A DNA stretch of 64,000 bases from Tausonia pullulans (taxonomy: Eukaryota; Basidiomycota; Tremellomycetes; Cystofilobasidiales; Mrakiaceae). The notes below the pieces were generated by a model. It was not told the DNA's origin. It worked only from the letters and a program-made list of their open reading frames with translations, and did no database searches. The position numbers and the translations under genes are program-made. Shown here piece after piece: positions 10,692 through 21,226 of this stretch. The stretch is from assembly GCA_951802195.1 (NCBI GenBank), contig OX637630.1:1176054-1240053 (forward strand), given 5' to 3'. Every line of letters begins with the position of its first letter. Position 1 is the first letter of the stretch.

Positions 10692-13600
10692 TGGCGCTCC
10701 TTCCAGCCAGGCCCTTCTCCACAGCCTGCTCGACTACCTTCCTCGTCCTAGCGGCAGGCCCCGTCTCCACGTTCCGCCGGACCTTCGTGTCCTCGCCCGT
10801 CCGTGGCTTTCCCCCCCGCAAGCAGCAGCCCTCGCTGGCCCCTCAGAATGCGGACATTACCAAGATCCGCAACCTAGGCATCTTTGCTCACATTGACTCG
10901 GGCAAGACCACCCTCACCGAGAGTGTCCTTGTTCACTCGGGCTAGTCAGTCCCCGGCGAGAAACATCGACGACGACAACGACACGCCGCATGTGTACTGA
11001 CCGCTGTTCTTCCTCAGCATCCCTCACCCGGGCACCGTCGATCTTGGGACAACCTCGACCGACTTCCTCCCTGCCGAGCGGGAGCGTGGTATTACGATTC
11101 AGTCGGCCTCCAGTGCGTGTGGCTCTCCCTTTTCCTCCCCTGGCGCAGGTCGGCAACCCGCCGCCCTTCTTTTTTCGTGCTGCCGTAGAGTCGGCCCGAT
11201 TCCCGTCCTGACCTTCCGCGTCAGTCCCCGTCCAGTGGGCAGGCCATACGGTCAACGTCGTCGACACCCCCGGCCATGTCGACTTTACGATGGAGGTTGA
11301 GCGCGCCGCGCGTGTCGTTGACGGCGCCGTCGTTGTCATGGATGGAGTTGAGGGGGTCGAAGGCCAGACGGAGGGCGTATGGAAGCAGCTCACCCGGTGA
11401 GCAGGTTGTGTCTTCCATCGCATCTGTCCGATCTCTCGTCTAACAAATATCTTTTTCAAGGTACAACGTCCTCTCGCGCCTCCTCTTCGTCAACAAGCTC
11501 GACCGCGCCGGCGCGTCGCTCCCGCACTCGCTCATCTCGACTGGGAACCGGCTCCACCCCTTGCCCCTCGTCCTTACGCTCCCAATCACCAGCTTTGACT
11601 CAGCCAATGGAAAGGGCGGCGAGCCCGGCATCGTCGGCCTCGTTGACATAGTCGGTGGAAAAATCTGGCGCTGGTCTGGCCGACGCGGTGAGGAGGTCAA
11701 GGAGGAGGCCCGCATCTTTGACGAGTTCACTACTGTCGGAGAGACGTTCCCATGGGAAGTGCCGGCAGCCATTCCTGCTGCTGGCTCCAAGAAGGGCGCT
11801 GCTCCTGCTGCCTCGCCGTCGGCCACCCCCAGCTTCCTCCCGCTGGACCATCCGATTCGGGCCGAGGCCGTTGCCGCTCGGACGGCGCTTGTTGAAACGC
11901 TCAGTACGCATCACCTTCCGTTGCTCGAGGAGTTCTTTGATGTCCCTTCGCCCGAGTCGGACATCCCATCACACCTGCTCCTCCCACCGGCTTCGTTGAG
12001 GGCTGCGATTCGCGCGCTCACGTTGACGGGTGAGGCACTCCCTGTCTTCTGCGGCTCGGCGTTCAAGGGTATCGGCGTCGAGGCCCTGCTGGACGGGATC
12101 GTTCAGTACCTTCCGTGCCCTGGCGACGTGGGCCCAGCCATGGTCGTCGGCGGAGCGCCTGCCGAGAGTGACGAGGGAGCCTCCGGCAAGAAGACCAAGA
12201 AGGGTGGTGCGGGCTGGAAGGGTAAGACCCGCGGCAACAAGGCGCTCGCCGTCAATAAAGACAAGATCGAGACTTCTGTCGCAGTCTCGGATCCTCGGGT
12301 TGTCGCCCTTGCCTTCAAGGTCGTCTGGGACGAGATGCGCGGTTGGATGACGTTCGTTCGGGTCTACTCTGGCACGCTGACCAAGGGCAACCTCTACAAC
12401 ACCTCGGTCGGCGAGGCTGAGAGGCCCACGCGACTCCTGCTTCTTTACTCCAACAACCCTGTCGATGTCGAATCCCTCCCACCTGGCTCGATCGGCGTCC
12501 TTCTCGGCCTTAAGCACACTCGGACAGGCGACACTCTCCTTTCCGGAACGGACCCTCGGCGGCTCCCACCCCAGCCGACGAGGCTCCGTGGCGTCGAGAT
12601 CCCCAACTCGGTTTGCTCCGTCGCGATCCAGATGAACGGCCGAGAGGAGGCCAACTACCTGGGCGCCGCGCTCGACCGACTCGTCCGGCAGGACCCGTCG
12701 TTGCGACTCGAGTGGCCCCAACTGGACGATCGCGGGGAGCAGATCGATCCGGAGGCACAGACACTCCTCCATGGGATGGGCCAGCTTCATCTCGAGATCT
12801 CGCTTCGCCGGCTGCACGATGAGCAGGGTGTCGTTGCGAGGGCAGGCCGGATGCGCGTGTCTCTCAGGGAGAGCGTCGTTGAGGGTGGAGGACCTGTGGA
12901 GGTTACGGAGACGTGGGAGGGTAGCGTCGTGGGTGTCCCCGGCCAATCCCGCGCGAAGGTCAAGATGGAGGTCGAGCGGCTCACGGACGAGGATCTTGCT
13001 CAACTTCGACGGGAGGGGCAAGCTGAGGCGCTCGCCGACTGGGCAGGCAACGACGTCGTGCTTGACATCCCGATGGCGCTCGCTCCGCTCGAGCAGTCGC
13101 TCACGTCGTCCATGTACGCGGCCATCACGCGTGGAGGCCCACTCATGTCGCTCCCGCTGTCACACCTCCGCGTTGTCTGCACGCCTCTCTTCGAAGGCGA
13201 AGAGGACGGTACTCTCGTTGATACCTTGCCCTCGTCGTCCTCCTCATCGGCCACCACCCATCATCACGGCTCCTTCTCCGAAGCCGACCTCGCCAGCCTC
13301 CCTCCACCTGCAGCCTACGCCCGCGCCATCAACCTCGCCCTCCGCTCGTCGCTCGAAGCCGCCGGTCCAAGGATCCTCGAGCCCATCCTCGATACCAAGA
13401 TCTGGGGGGTCTCGCCGAACGATCTCGGTCGCGTCGTCACGGACCTCATTGGTCGCGGGGGGGCAGTCTCGGAGCTCGGAGATGAAGAGATGAGTACGAT
13501 TGGCTCGACTGGAGGGGCTGGGGATGGAGCCGCCGGGGAGGGAGAGAAGGAGACCGTCTACATCCCCTCCGCCATGGTCAGCCCCTCCGCGAGCAACCTC

Positions 13601-13792
13601 CTCAGCTCGGGGGAGCGGGAGCAGCGGAGGACAGTGCTCGCGAGGGTGCCTCTGGCCGAGATGAACGACTATGCAGGGAGGCTAAGGAGTCTCAGTGGTG
13701 GTGGAGGGGTGTTTGAGACAGCGGAAGGGGGGTGGGGCGAGGTGGACATCTCGACGGTGAGAAAGCGGGAGGAGAGGGCGTACGAGGAGTAG
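10691..13792 (+). CDS. MEF2: Mitochondrial elongation factor G-like GTPase, ribosome-releasing factor 2 type
   Basis: This is a translational GTPase predicted to act with ribosome recycling factor in splitting mitochondrial ribosomes. Four exons (10691-10944, 11018-11112, 11225-11396, 11461-13792) join in frame to 950 residues. The N-terminus ([14 protein letters not shown], Arg-rich, no acid) is a good mitochondrial presequence. GTPase motifs follow: AHIDSGKTT (G1), [10 protein letters not shown] (G2), DTPGHVDFT (G3), NKLDRAG (G4) and CGSAFK (G5-like). Domains II-V follow, with LFEG and GRLRSLSGG near the C-terminus. It is longer than usual because of lineage-specific inserts after G4 (an Ala/Pro linker), near LPCPGDV (Lys/Gly-rich) and a Ser/His run near the C-terminus. 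MEF2 rather than MEF1 is preferred from the switch-region wording and inserts, but a phylogeny would settle it. Confidence 0.88.
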
Positions 13793-14027
13793 TGTGTAAG
13801 GCAATAGATGTCAACTAGATCAAGCACGCTATCTCTGGGTGTCTCTCTATCGCAGCATGAAGAATGAGAGAGCGTGTCAACTTCGACAACCTCCTCGACG
13901 CGATGATGACACGGCGCGTCTCATTCCCCCCCCCCCCTGGCTTCCTTCCATCGGGCGCATACGCCTCCAGCCAGATAAAGCCAGTGAATCACGAAGAAAG
14001 GACAGAGAAGAACAAACAAAGCAACTA

Positions 14028-14622
14028 TCACAGCACCTCCGGCCCAGTCTCCCTCCCCCAGTGAGCGGCGCCGAGTTTCCACAGCAACCACGCCCCGATG
14101 AATGCGCAGATGATGTAAAGCGTCAGCCGGTGTTGCTTGAGGCCCGAGGTGTTGGCGAACGTTCGGGCCGAGTTGGTCGTCGTGCGGAGGAACGACGTCG
14201 TGAACGTGGCGAAGGTGTTTGTCTGGCAGTACGGTCGTTGGGGGGGGGGGGGGGGGGGGGCGGGGGGGGGCGGTGATGAGCGAGGAGGGCATGTATCTGC
14301 GAGAAGGGTGAACGTACGGTCTGATTGAGCTGTTCGTTCTGTCGCTCCGCATCGGAGTAGATGTCCGTCGTCACCTGGATCAACGCAGGGTGGCGTGATC
14401 AGCCGAGAGCAAGCAAGGATAAGGCGAGGCGGCGCGTTGCAGAGGAGGGACGCACGCCTCGGAGCGCGCGGATCTTGCCGTGAAGTTCATCAAGCCGCTC
14501 ATCGTTCTGCTGCTCATAGACCTGGTCGGATGAGGTTCTATGTGAGCGAGTGATTGAGTCAGTCAGTTGGGCTGAGGGGGAGGAGCTGAAGGATAACCCA
14601 CGGACCCCGCTCGTGGAGGCAT
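14028..14622 (-). CDS. Qc-SNARE of the Sft1/Bet1 type
   Basis: This is a small tail-anchored SNARE expected in ER-Golgi or intra-Golgi vesicle fusion. Four exons join in frame to 116 residues: 14622-14606, 14537-14456, 14374-14318 and 14222-14028. The SNARE helix starts at QNDERLDELHGKIRALRG and runs through DIYSDAERQNEQLNQT, where the zero-layer Gln is expected, to NSARTFANTSG. A single C-terminal membrane segment follows (LYIICAFIGAWLLWKL) with a short lumenal tail. The length fits Sft1 (about 100) or Bet1 (about 140), and I cannot decide between them by eye. The third intron carries the G21/G9 run at 14240-14270, which is C-rich on the coding strand and lies just before the acceptor. The gene is divergent from SNU23, with about 260 nt between the starts. 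Confidence 0.8.
14240..14270 (-). repeat. C9/C21 tract (coding strand) in the SNARE gene intron 3
   Basis: G21, C, G9 on the plus strand, that is C9 G C21 on the coding strand, ending 18 nt before the acceptor of the last exon. Confidence 0.95.
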
Positions 14623-14882
14623 GCTTCCTCGTCAGGCGCAAAGATGGGGAGGATGGCTTGGGATGGAGTCGCCTGAGTGAGACAGATAGAGCGAGCCGCG
14701 AGCCGGGAGACGCGGGAAGGGATATCCGGGGGTGGATGACGATGATTGAGACGACGGATGAGAGCGAGCAGCGGAACGGTCGGTGGTGGAGGTTGGGAGT
14801 CGAAATGGCCTCGCCCCCAGCGACCCTGAGTTGGGCGCCAACGACCACCGACCCACGCCTCGATACCCACTCCTCAGCCAGC

Positions 14883-15930
14883 ATGGCAGACAAAGTCGGA
14901 GCTTATGGGAAGCAGGAGGTGCGTCCCTTCAGATGCTTCCTGGCCTTTGGCTTGTGTACCCCTCACTGACTCGTCTGTCGCGTCTCAACAGAACGCGTCC
15001 GGCCGGGAGGGCAAGTGGGACATTGCCGTCTTCCAGGAACGGGCCAAGGAGCGCGACAAAGAGGCTTACGAGCGGGCCAAGGAGGCCGAGGAGGCCATGA
15101 AGCAGGGTGCGTCTGTGCCTCTCGGAGGTCTCCCGTGTCTTGCTCACTCAAGCTAACTCACGCGTGCGACGACAGGCAAGAAGCCACCCAAGCGATACAA
15201 GCAGGATCTCCCGAAGCCGACTCAGCTCATGAAACAGCGTGAGGCTCCGCTCGAGCTCGAGACGAATCTCAATAAGACGATGATCGTCCAGAACCCGGGC
15301 GGGAGGGGTGCCGACCGGCCAGGTTTCTACGTCAGTTTGTAGCCGAGGCGCGTTTGTCCGTCTTTGACTCTGAACGACCTCTCTCGTTTTGCCTCCTCCC
15401 AGTGTAATGTATGCAACCGTGTCTCCAAGGACTCGATCGCCTACCTGGACCACATCAATTCGCGGTCGCGTGCGTCCCCGTGTCATCCACACACGATGCG
15501 CCGGCACCGCTCCGTCAATGTCCCACCATCTGACCTCATCTCTCTACAGATCTCCGCCGTCTCGGTCAAACGACGAATGTCGAGCGCTCAACGCTTGACC
15601 AAGTCCGCGCACGAATCGCTCACCTCCGCGCCGAAACGCGGGAAGCGTCCCGGTCAAAGGCGTTCGACTTCAAGCGTCGGCTCGCCGAGGTCCAGCAGGC
15701 CGAGGACGCCCGGCGGGCCGAAGAGAAGGAGCGGCGGATCAAGGAGCGGGCGGAGAAGCTTGAGCGGGAGAAGAAGGAGCAGATGATCGGCGTCGATGCG
15801 GACATGGCGAACATGATGGGCTTTGGGGGCTTTGGAGGGTGCGGTTTCGCGGACGTGTCTCGCTACTCTCCACTCGCGTGCTGATTGCTCCTCTTCTGTC
15901 CGATTTTGCAGAGCCAAGAAGAACCGGTAG
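14883..15930 (+). CDS. SNU23: U4/U6.U5 tri-snRNP zinc-finger protein Snu23 (ZMAT2 family)
   Basis: This spliceosomal protein enters with the tri-snRNP and acts during activation of the B complex. Six exons (14883-14918, 14992-15106, 15176-15330, 15403-15469, 15550-15838, 15912-15930) give 226 residues. The family blocks are all present in order: a charged helix (DIAVFQERAKERDKEAYERA), the core KQDLPKPTQLMKQREAPLEL, NPGGRGADRPGF, then the matrin-type C2H2 finger (CNVCNRVSKDSIAYLDHINSRSH) followed by LGQTTNVERST and a long Arg/Glu helix. The C-terminus is glycine-rich (MMGFGGFGGAKKNR). Length matches the family. The final exon codes for only the last few residues. Confidence 0.95.
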
Positions 15931-16127
15931 AGAGGATGGTTAACGTCGCCGGACTACAGGTGGAACCTTTTGGCAGTGCGCCGTTCCTCACCGTTGTATC
16001 AACAGTATCGATGTCTTCTCTTTCTTTCTTTTTTCTCGAGAGCGGCGAAACAAAGAACAAAAAAAACAGACATAAGACAAATGAGATACAAGAAAATAAT
16101 CCGCTGCTCCCCCGTCTGCTGCGTCTC

Positions 16128-19100
16128 CTACCAGGCCGCCGAATAGAGATGAGAAGGGTCGAGGAGGAAGTTGAAGTTGGCCATGCTTGAAGGAGAGAGA
16201 GCTTGTCAGCTATGCCTCAATAGAAACCAAACCAAACAAAGGATCGGACAACCGCGACTCACTCGTTCGAGAGAAAGATCGAGTCGCTACCCTCGACGGG
16301 CAGACCCAGGTCCGTAAGACTGCTGTCCTGCAACCAAGCGGGCAGCTGGCCCGGGCTGAACTCCTCCAGCCCCTCGGGCCAATCGAACGTCGATCCGGCG
16401 CCACCTTCACCCGTCGCTCCGACCCCACCGCCAAAGTCGGTGCCGTCGCCATTGGTGCCTGCGCCGCCCCAGCCCATGCTGTCTGAGGCGTGCATACCAC
16501 CGTTGGGAAGGGCGACTGCGGAGGAGGTGGGCGTCGAGGGAACTGTCATGGCGAACCGGCGCTTGCATGAGCGGATCATGAGGCGGAGGGTGAGGGCGTA
16601 TCTACAAGCGTGATGTCAGAGAGAGGGAGAGTAAACGCTGAGGGGGCTTAGTACGGGCTTACCGTTCGGCGGAAATCTCGGAGAGCAGACCCGCGAGCTC
16701 CTCAACTTTTTCGAGCACCTGGCGAACATCGATGTCGCTCGGGAACAGGATGCAGACCTTGAGGAGGTAGCAGGCCGCGAACGAGCCCTGACATTGACGA
16801 GAGGCGGGTAAGTTATGAGCAAAATGAGGCGCGGTGGGGCAAGGGCGCACCATGACCATCGACTCGTGAACGGCGTAGCGGAGGGCCGCGCGGTAATGTG
16901 TTGCCTTGAGGTAGACGTCGAGGACTCGCATCGCTGCTTCCTTGGCTTCGACTGAGAACAAAGGGGTCAATCAATCAGCCAGCCGCGGATACTCCGTCCC
17001 CGAATCTGACCGCCAACTGACAAGCAATCTCCCTCTGCTCATACGGCATCCGGTCCCAGCTCGCCCCGCGAAGCGCACAGCAGACGACCCAGAGCTTGGC
17101 GTAGTGGAGCTCGGTGAGGAGCATTTTGCGAAGGACCGATTCCTCCGTGTAGCTCCGCTTGTGAATGTCGTCCCACTCGCCATACCAACTGTCGAGGTCC
17201 GAGTAGACGCGGCGGATATAGGCGAGTGTGTGCTGATCGACTTTGCCCTTGAGAGGCTGGAGGTGGTCGTAGACGCGGGCTGAGGTGGGGGGGGGGGTGT
17301 AATCAGCAACTGGCCCGAAGAGCTGGGAACCTGAAGATCAGCTCACTCTTAAGGATAACAAGCTCGAGCTGCGAAACGAGTCGGACGTCGGTCGCGCTCG
17401 ACATTGGGTGGCTGAGAAGAAAGCGAGCGTTGAAGACACTATCGTCGTCTCGGAGGAGGATGGGCCGACCCGTTCCGAGCGACATGAGTCGATCGAACCA
17501 GAAGAGGGTGAGGTAGATCCGCGAGGAGACGACGAGGTCGCGCTCCTCCGCCTCCGTTCGAGGATCCTCGCCGTGCGAAGGGCCAGCCACGAGCTTGCCA
17601 AGCGCCATGTGGAGACCGATGTCCAAACCCATCCTCAAAGCGTGACCCGAGGGCAGCCACCCGTTCTGTGAATGGGTCGCGAGCAGCAGTGTCGCCTGGA
17701 CAGCCTCCTTGCGAACGACAGGTCCGAAGAGTGTACTTCGAGCGATACCCTGGGCCTCGTCGAAGCACTTGCGAAAGACCTCGCCAGGTGGGGAGGCACC
17801 GGCTCGGACCTTGGCTGCGATGGCGAGAATGCCGTCGAGGGCTGTTTTCGAAGAAGAAGGGCTCAGAAGCGGTCACGGTCGCACGGAGGATAAGCTATCG
17901 TAGCTAGGAACTTACTGAAGGGCGTCCGTTCGCGCAAGCTCTCGAACGTGTCATACTGTGGGTCAAAGAGCGGGACAAAGAGGTGGGATCCCGAGAAGAA
18001 GCTGGAAGGAAAACAAGATAAAATGTCAGTGATTGCGCGTCAGGGCGAAGGAGCACGGTAATGACGAACATGTCATAAAGCGAGCGTGCCTCCTGCTCCG
18101 AGACGAGACCCTTGGTGACTACATCTGGGAAGGCGTTTCTCGGGGGGGACTCGACGCGCTTGCGCTTTTTCATGCGCATTACTCTGGGCAGCGCCAATTG
18201 AATCGCTTTGGTCAGTCTGGCGAAGGCCGGCAAGCCAGGAGGATCGATCGCTCACCGTGGTGGACTGAGTGCGCCGCTGGCGGCCTCGGCGGCGGCGTTG
18301 GCGAGCCCCTCGAGCGCTAGGGAGGGAGCCATGAGCGATGCTCGTGGAAGGGTGTCCTCCGACTCATCTGAAGGCAGAGTGGAGCCTAGTCAGGTTTCTT
18401 TGCTCTGGGCAAGTTGGCAATTCCCTCCCACCCTCTCACCTTCCGACGAGACAGCTGTCGAGGGCACAATCCCGTAGTTCGCAAACCGATGCGTCGGTGG
18501 CGGCACGAACCCCGGCAGCGCGGGGAACGCCTCGTCGTCCTCATCGTCCTCATTCCCCCCATTCGCTCCCCCTTCCCCGTTCCCCCTCGATGCCGCCCTC
18601 CTCTCCCTCTCCTTCGCGCGCCTCGCCCTCCTCTGCGCCTCGAGTGCCGCGGCCTCGCTGCTCCCAGGCATCGGGCCGGATGACCCGGCCCCTTCATCTC
18701 CGGCGCCATATCCGGATCCAGGGGTGGTCGTCGTCGCTTGGGGCGTGTGGCCCGTCCCTCCAGGCCAATGAGGGTTATTGCCCGCAGTAGAGGAATGGTT
18801 GTTCGTCGTCGCGGCACCGTTGCCGTTTTGGGGGGCGGACGACTCGCCGGCGGCAGTTTGGGGGCCATCGCTTCGCGGTGGCCAGTGCCGCTGAGATGGC
18901 CCCGTCGATCCGACCCCTGATGCGCCGCCCGTCGACCCCTGCTGCTGCTGATGCTGCATCGACGACGACGACGGCCCCGGTCGGAACGATGGCCCGCTGG
19001 CGCCACTCCCACTCGGCGTCGGCGACGGCGCAGGAAGGAGCATCGCCCACGACGACGCCGCATGCTGAATCACCGCTGCCGTCGCAGGGGACGGCGGTCC

Positions 19101-20147
19101 AACTCCGGGTCCGCCATTGGTGAGCGATGGAAGCGAGAGGTAGCCGTTTCCGCTTCCGATGGCGGGTAATGAGGAGGAGGAAGTTGAGGTGAATGGCGCG
19201 GTGAGAGCATGCTGCTGGGGCTGATGCGTTTGAGGGTAGACGTCTGCGAGCGAAGGGAGATGGGATGTAGAGCTTGAGCTGGAGGAAGGGCGGTGTTGGA
19301 GGGATGGAGCCTGAGGGGAGGCTTGCTGTTGCTGCTGGTTTTGCTGGAGATGCGGTGCCTGGCTGGCAGTCATGAGGGAGAGGATCTGGTTTATCGAGGC
19401 TTGCAGATTGCCTCTGGAGAGAGGAAAGCGCGCACGTAGCGGATTAGCACGAGATAAGGAAGGAGAGACTGCCGGTCCATGAAGAGGAAGGACGGTCTCC
19501 CCGAACGCCTCATCGGACGACCGTGCGAGGGGACCCACTGGCTATGATGAAGCTGGGTGACATCGTTCTCGAGACGAGCGACCCGGCTAAAGATGGGCCA
19601 GCAAAGCGAGGCGGTTGGTTAGCGCTCTGGACTTTCGTTCCACCCCCCCCCCCCCCCCCCCCCCCCCCTCCCCTCCCCCTCAACTTCTCTATCTCCGCCC
19701 GTTCGCTAGCAAGAGATAGTCTACTGGCTGTCTCGTCGTAAAACTCACTAATCGCCGCTGTAATCGGCCGAGTGGTTCTCGGTCTTGCGCTTCTGGACAG
19801 GCTTCTCAAAGACGCACTCGATCTAAAGCAGAAAGAGCATCGTCAGCCCGATCGGGAAGGAGTGTGCATGAAGAGTGAGCCGAGATCAAGGAGGGGGGTT
19901 GAAGCGGGGGGGAGATGAAAGGGGGAAATGACGCACCCCGGCTGCGGCGCATCGCCTGCATGGGCACTGAAGGAGTGGACACCGAATCGCCGATGAAACG
20001 AGAGCATGAGAACGAGAGTCGTCAATAACGGGGGAAAGAGATGACCCAAGGGGTGGCGTGGCGCCAGTCCTCCTCTCTCGACAACATCGCCTGAAAACAG
20101 CGCGAACGTACGTCTCCCTCGCAGCGATTCTTCCCCTGTAAGAAGAG

Positions 20148-20190
<43 letters not shown>

Positions 20191-20768
20191 CAAGAGAAGA
20201 GATGAGAAGACAGGCGGGTGTCAGCTTGACAGAACGACCGACTGGCCGTCCGGCGAAACAAGAGACCGGTTCCTTCGGGCCGGAGTGAAGAGCCAGGGCA
20301 AGCGGGGAGGCTTCCGAGGGGACACCCATGGCGTAGGGAGGAGGGAGGAAGATCGCACCTTGCGGCAGGCCGTGCAAGCACGAGCACCTCGTCTGATGAG
20401 AGAGATGGGCTATCAGTCAGCAGGACAAATGGGCGTGTCGTATGGGGGCCGGATCGCCCTCACTTCTCTGGAATCGCCACGACCGGACCAGAACCAGGTG
20501 GCGCCAGTGACGACGGCGGAGGCGCAGGAGGTGCGTGGTTGTTTGACGGCGGCCAAGGCGGCGGCGAGGGCGAGGGCGATTCCCGGTTCGGTCGGAGTGG
20601 AAAGGCGGCGGAGAGGTTGTTGTTGAGGTTGTTGTTGTTCACGCGCGCAGAGGAGGAGGACGACGGTGGGAGAGGGTGGTGACGATCGTAAGAAGTCAGC
20701 GGTACGGCCGAGGAAGGCACGGACGACGGGTGCGGGCCAGGTGGGAGGTGTTGTCCTCGACGGTTCAT
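16128..20768 (-). CDS. Zn2Cys6 fungal transcription factor
   Basis: This is a nuclear DNA-binding regulator of the Gal4 zinc-cluster class. The cluster is split over four exons: 20392-20359 (ACTACRK), 20134-20111 (GKNRCEGD), 19966-19937 (CPCRRCAAAG) and 19822-19749 (IECVFEKP), giving CX2CX6CX5CX2CX6C with one extra Cys in the middle loop. A dimerisation helix follows (exon 19586-19539, RVARLENDVTQLHHS). A long Gln/Ser/Pro/Gly exon (19413-18440) leads to the fungal-specific regulatory domain (about 18.2-16.6 kb), with YLTLFWFDRLMSLGTGRP as its typical core. The last exons end in FNFLLDPSHLYSAAW and stop at 16130-16128. The start at 20768 (MNRRGQHLPP) fits the cluster. An upstream exon 21226-21114 (MNYSPTFSAEYEPL) could extend the N-terminus through an intron. 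The target genes cannot be read from sequence. Confidence 0.87.
19643..19668 (+). repeat. C26 tract in a transcription-factor intron, G-rich on the coding strand
   Basis: A run of 26 C on the plus strand lies inside the intron 19748-19587 of the minus-strand Zn2Cys6 gene, so the transcript carries G26. This is the opposite orientation to the other intronic tracts and could form a G-quadruplex in the pre-mRNA. Confidence 0.9.
20149..20189 (-). repeat. (GA)n microsatellite, CT-rich on the coding strand
   Basis: About 20 GA units lie in the intron of the minus-strand zinc-cluster gene between 20358 and 20135. On the coding strand this is a CT repeat ending about 15 nt before the acceptor of a 24-nt exon, where it probably serves as the polypyrimidine tract. 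Confidence 0.85.
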
Positions 20769-21226
20769 CGCCCCACACTCTCTTGCAAGAGATCTTCGCT
20801 CTCGCTCTCTCCTTCGCAGGCGGCTGCTGTCTTTCTCCGCGTCTGTCCCGGAGAGGCCCCGGCGATAGCAGCGAGGGACGCTGGCGAGGCCAACGAGGGA
20901 CGACGAGACGGGGTGGGCGCCGGTTCGGGAAGAGGAGCCGGGTTGCGGGGAAGAGAGACGAGGGGCGAAGGCGAGACCAGCAGGCGGCGCTCTCTCTCGA
21001 GCGAGACGCGGTGCGAGGGACGCCAAAGACGAAGGACGAGAGTCGAGAGACAAGGGCACGACGAGCACCAGAGAGCAAACGAGAGCGATCCAAGACGAGA
21101 GACGGGCTCACTCATGACAGTCGACGGTCCGGCTGGCCCGGCCGGCCCCTCTGCAGCCGGTTGGGAAACGCTCCGGTCGTCTCTGAGGGGCTCGTACTCG
21201 GCCGAGAAGGTGGGCGAGTAGTTCAT

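Noticed and set aside
20413-21111. A 232-codon minus-strand frame
   Set aside because: It overlaps the zinc-cluster gene in another frame; the frame with VAIPEK joined to RGARACTACRK is the real one.
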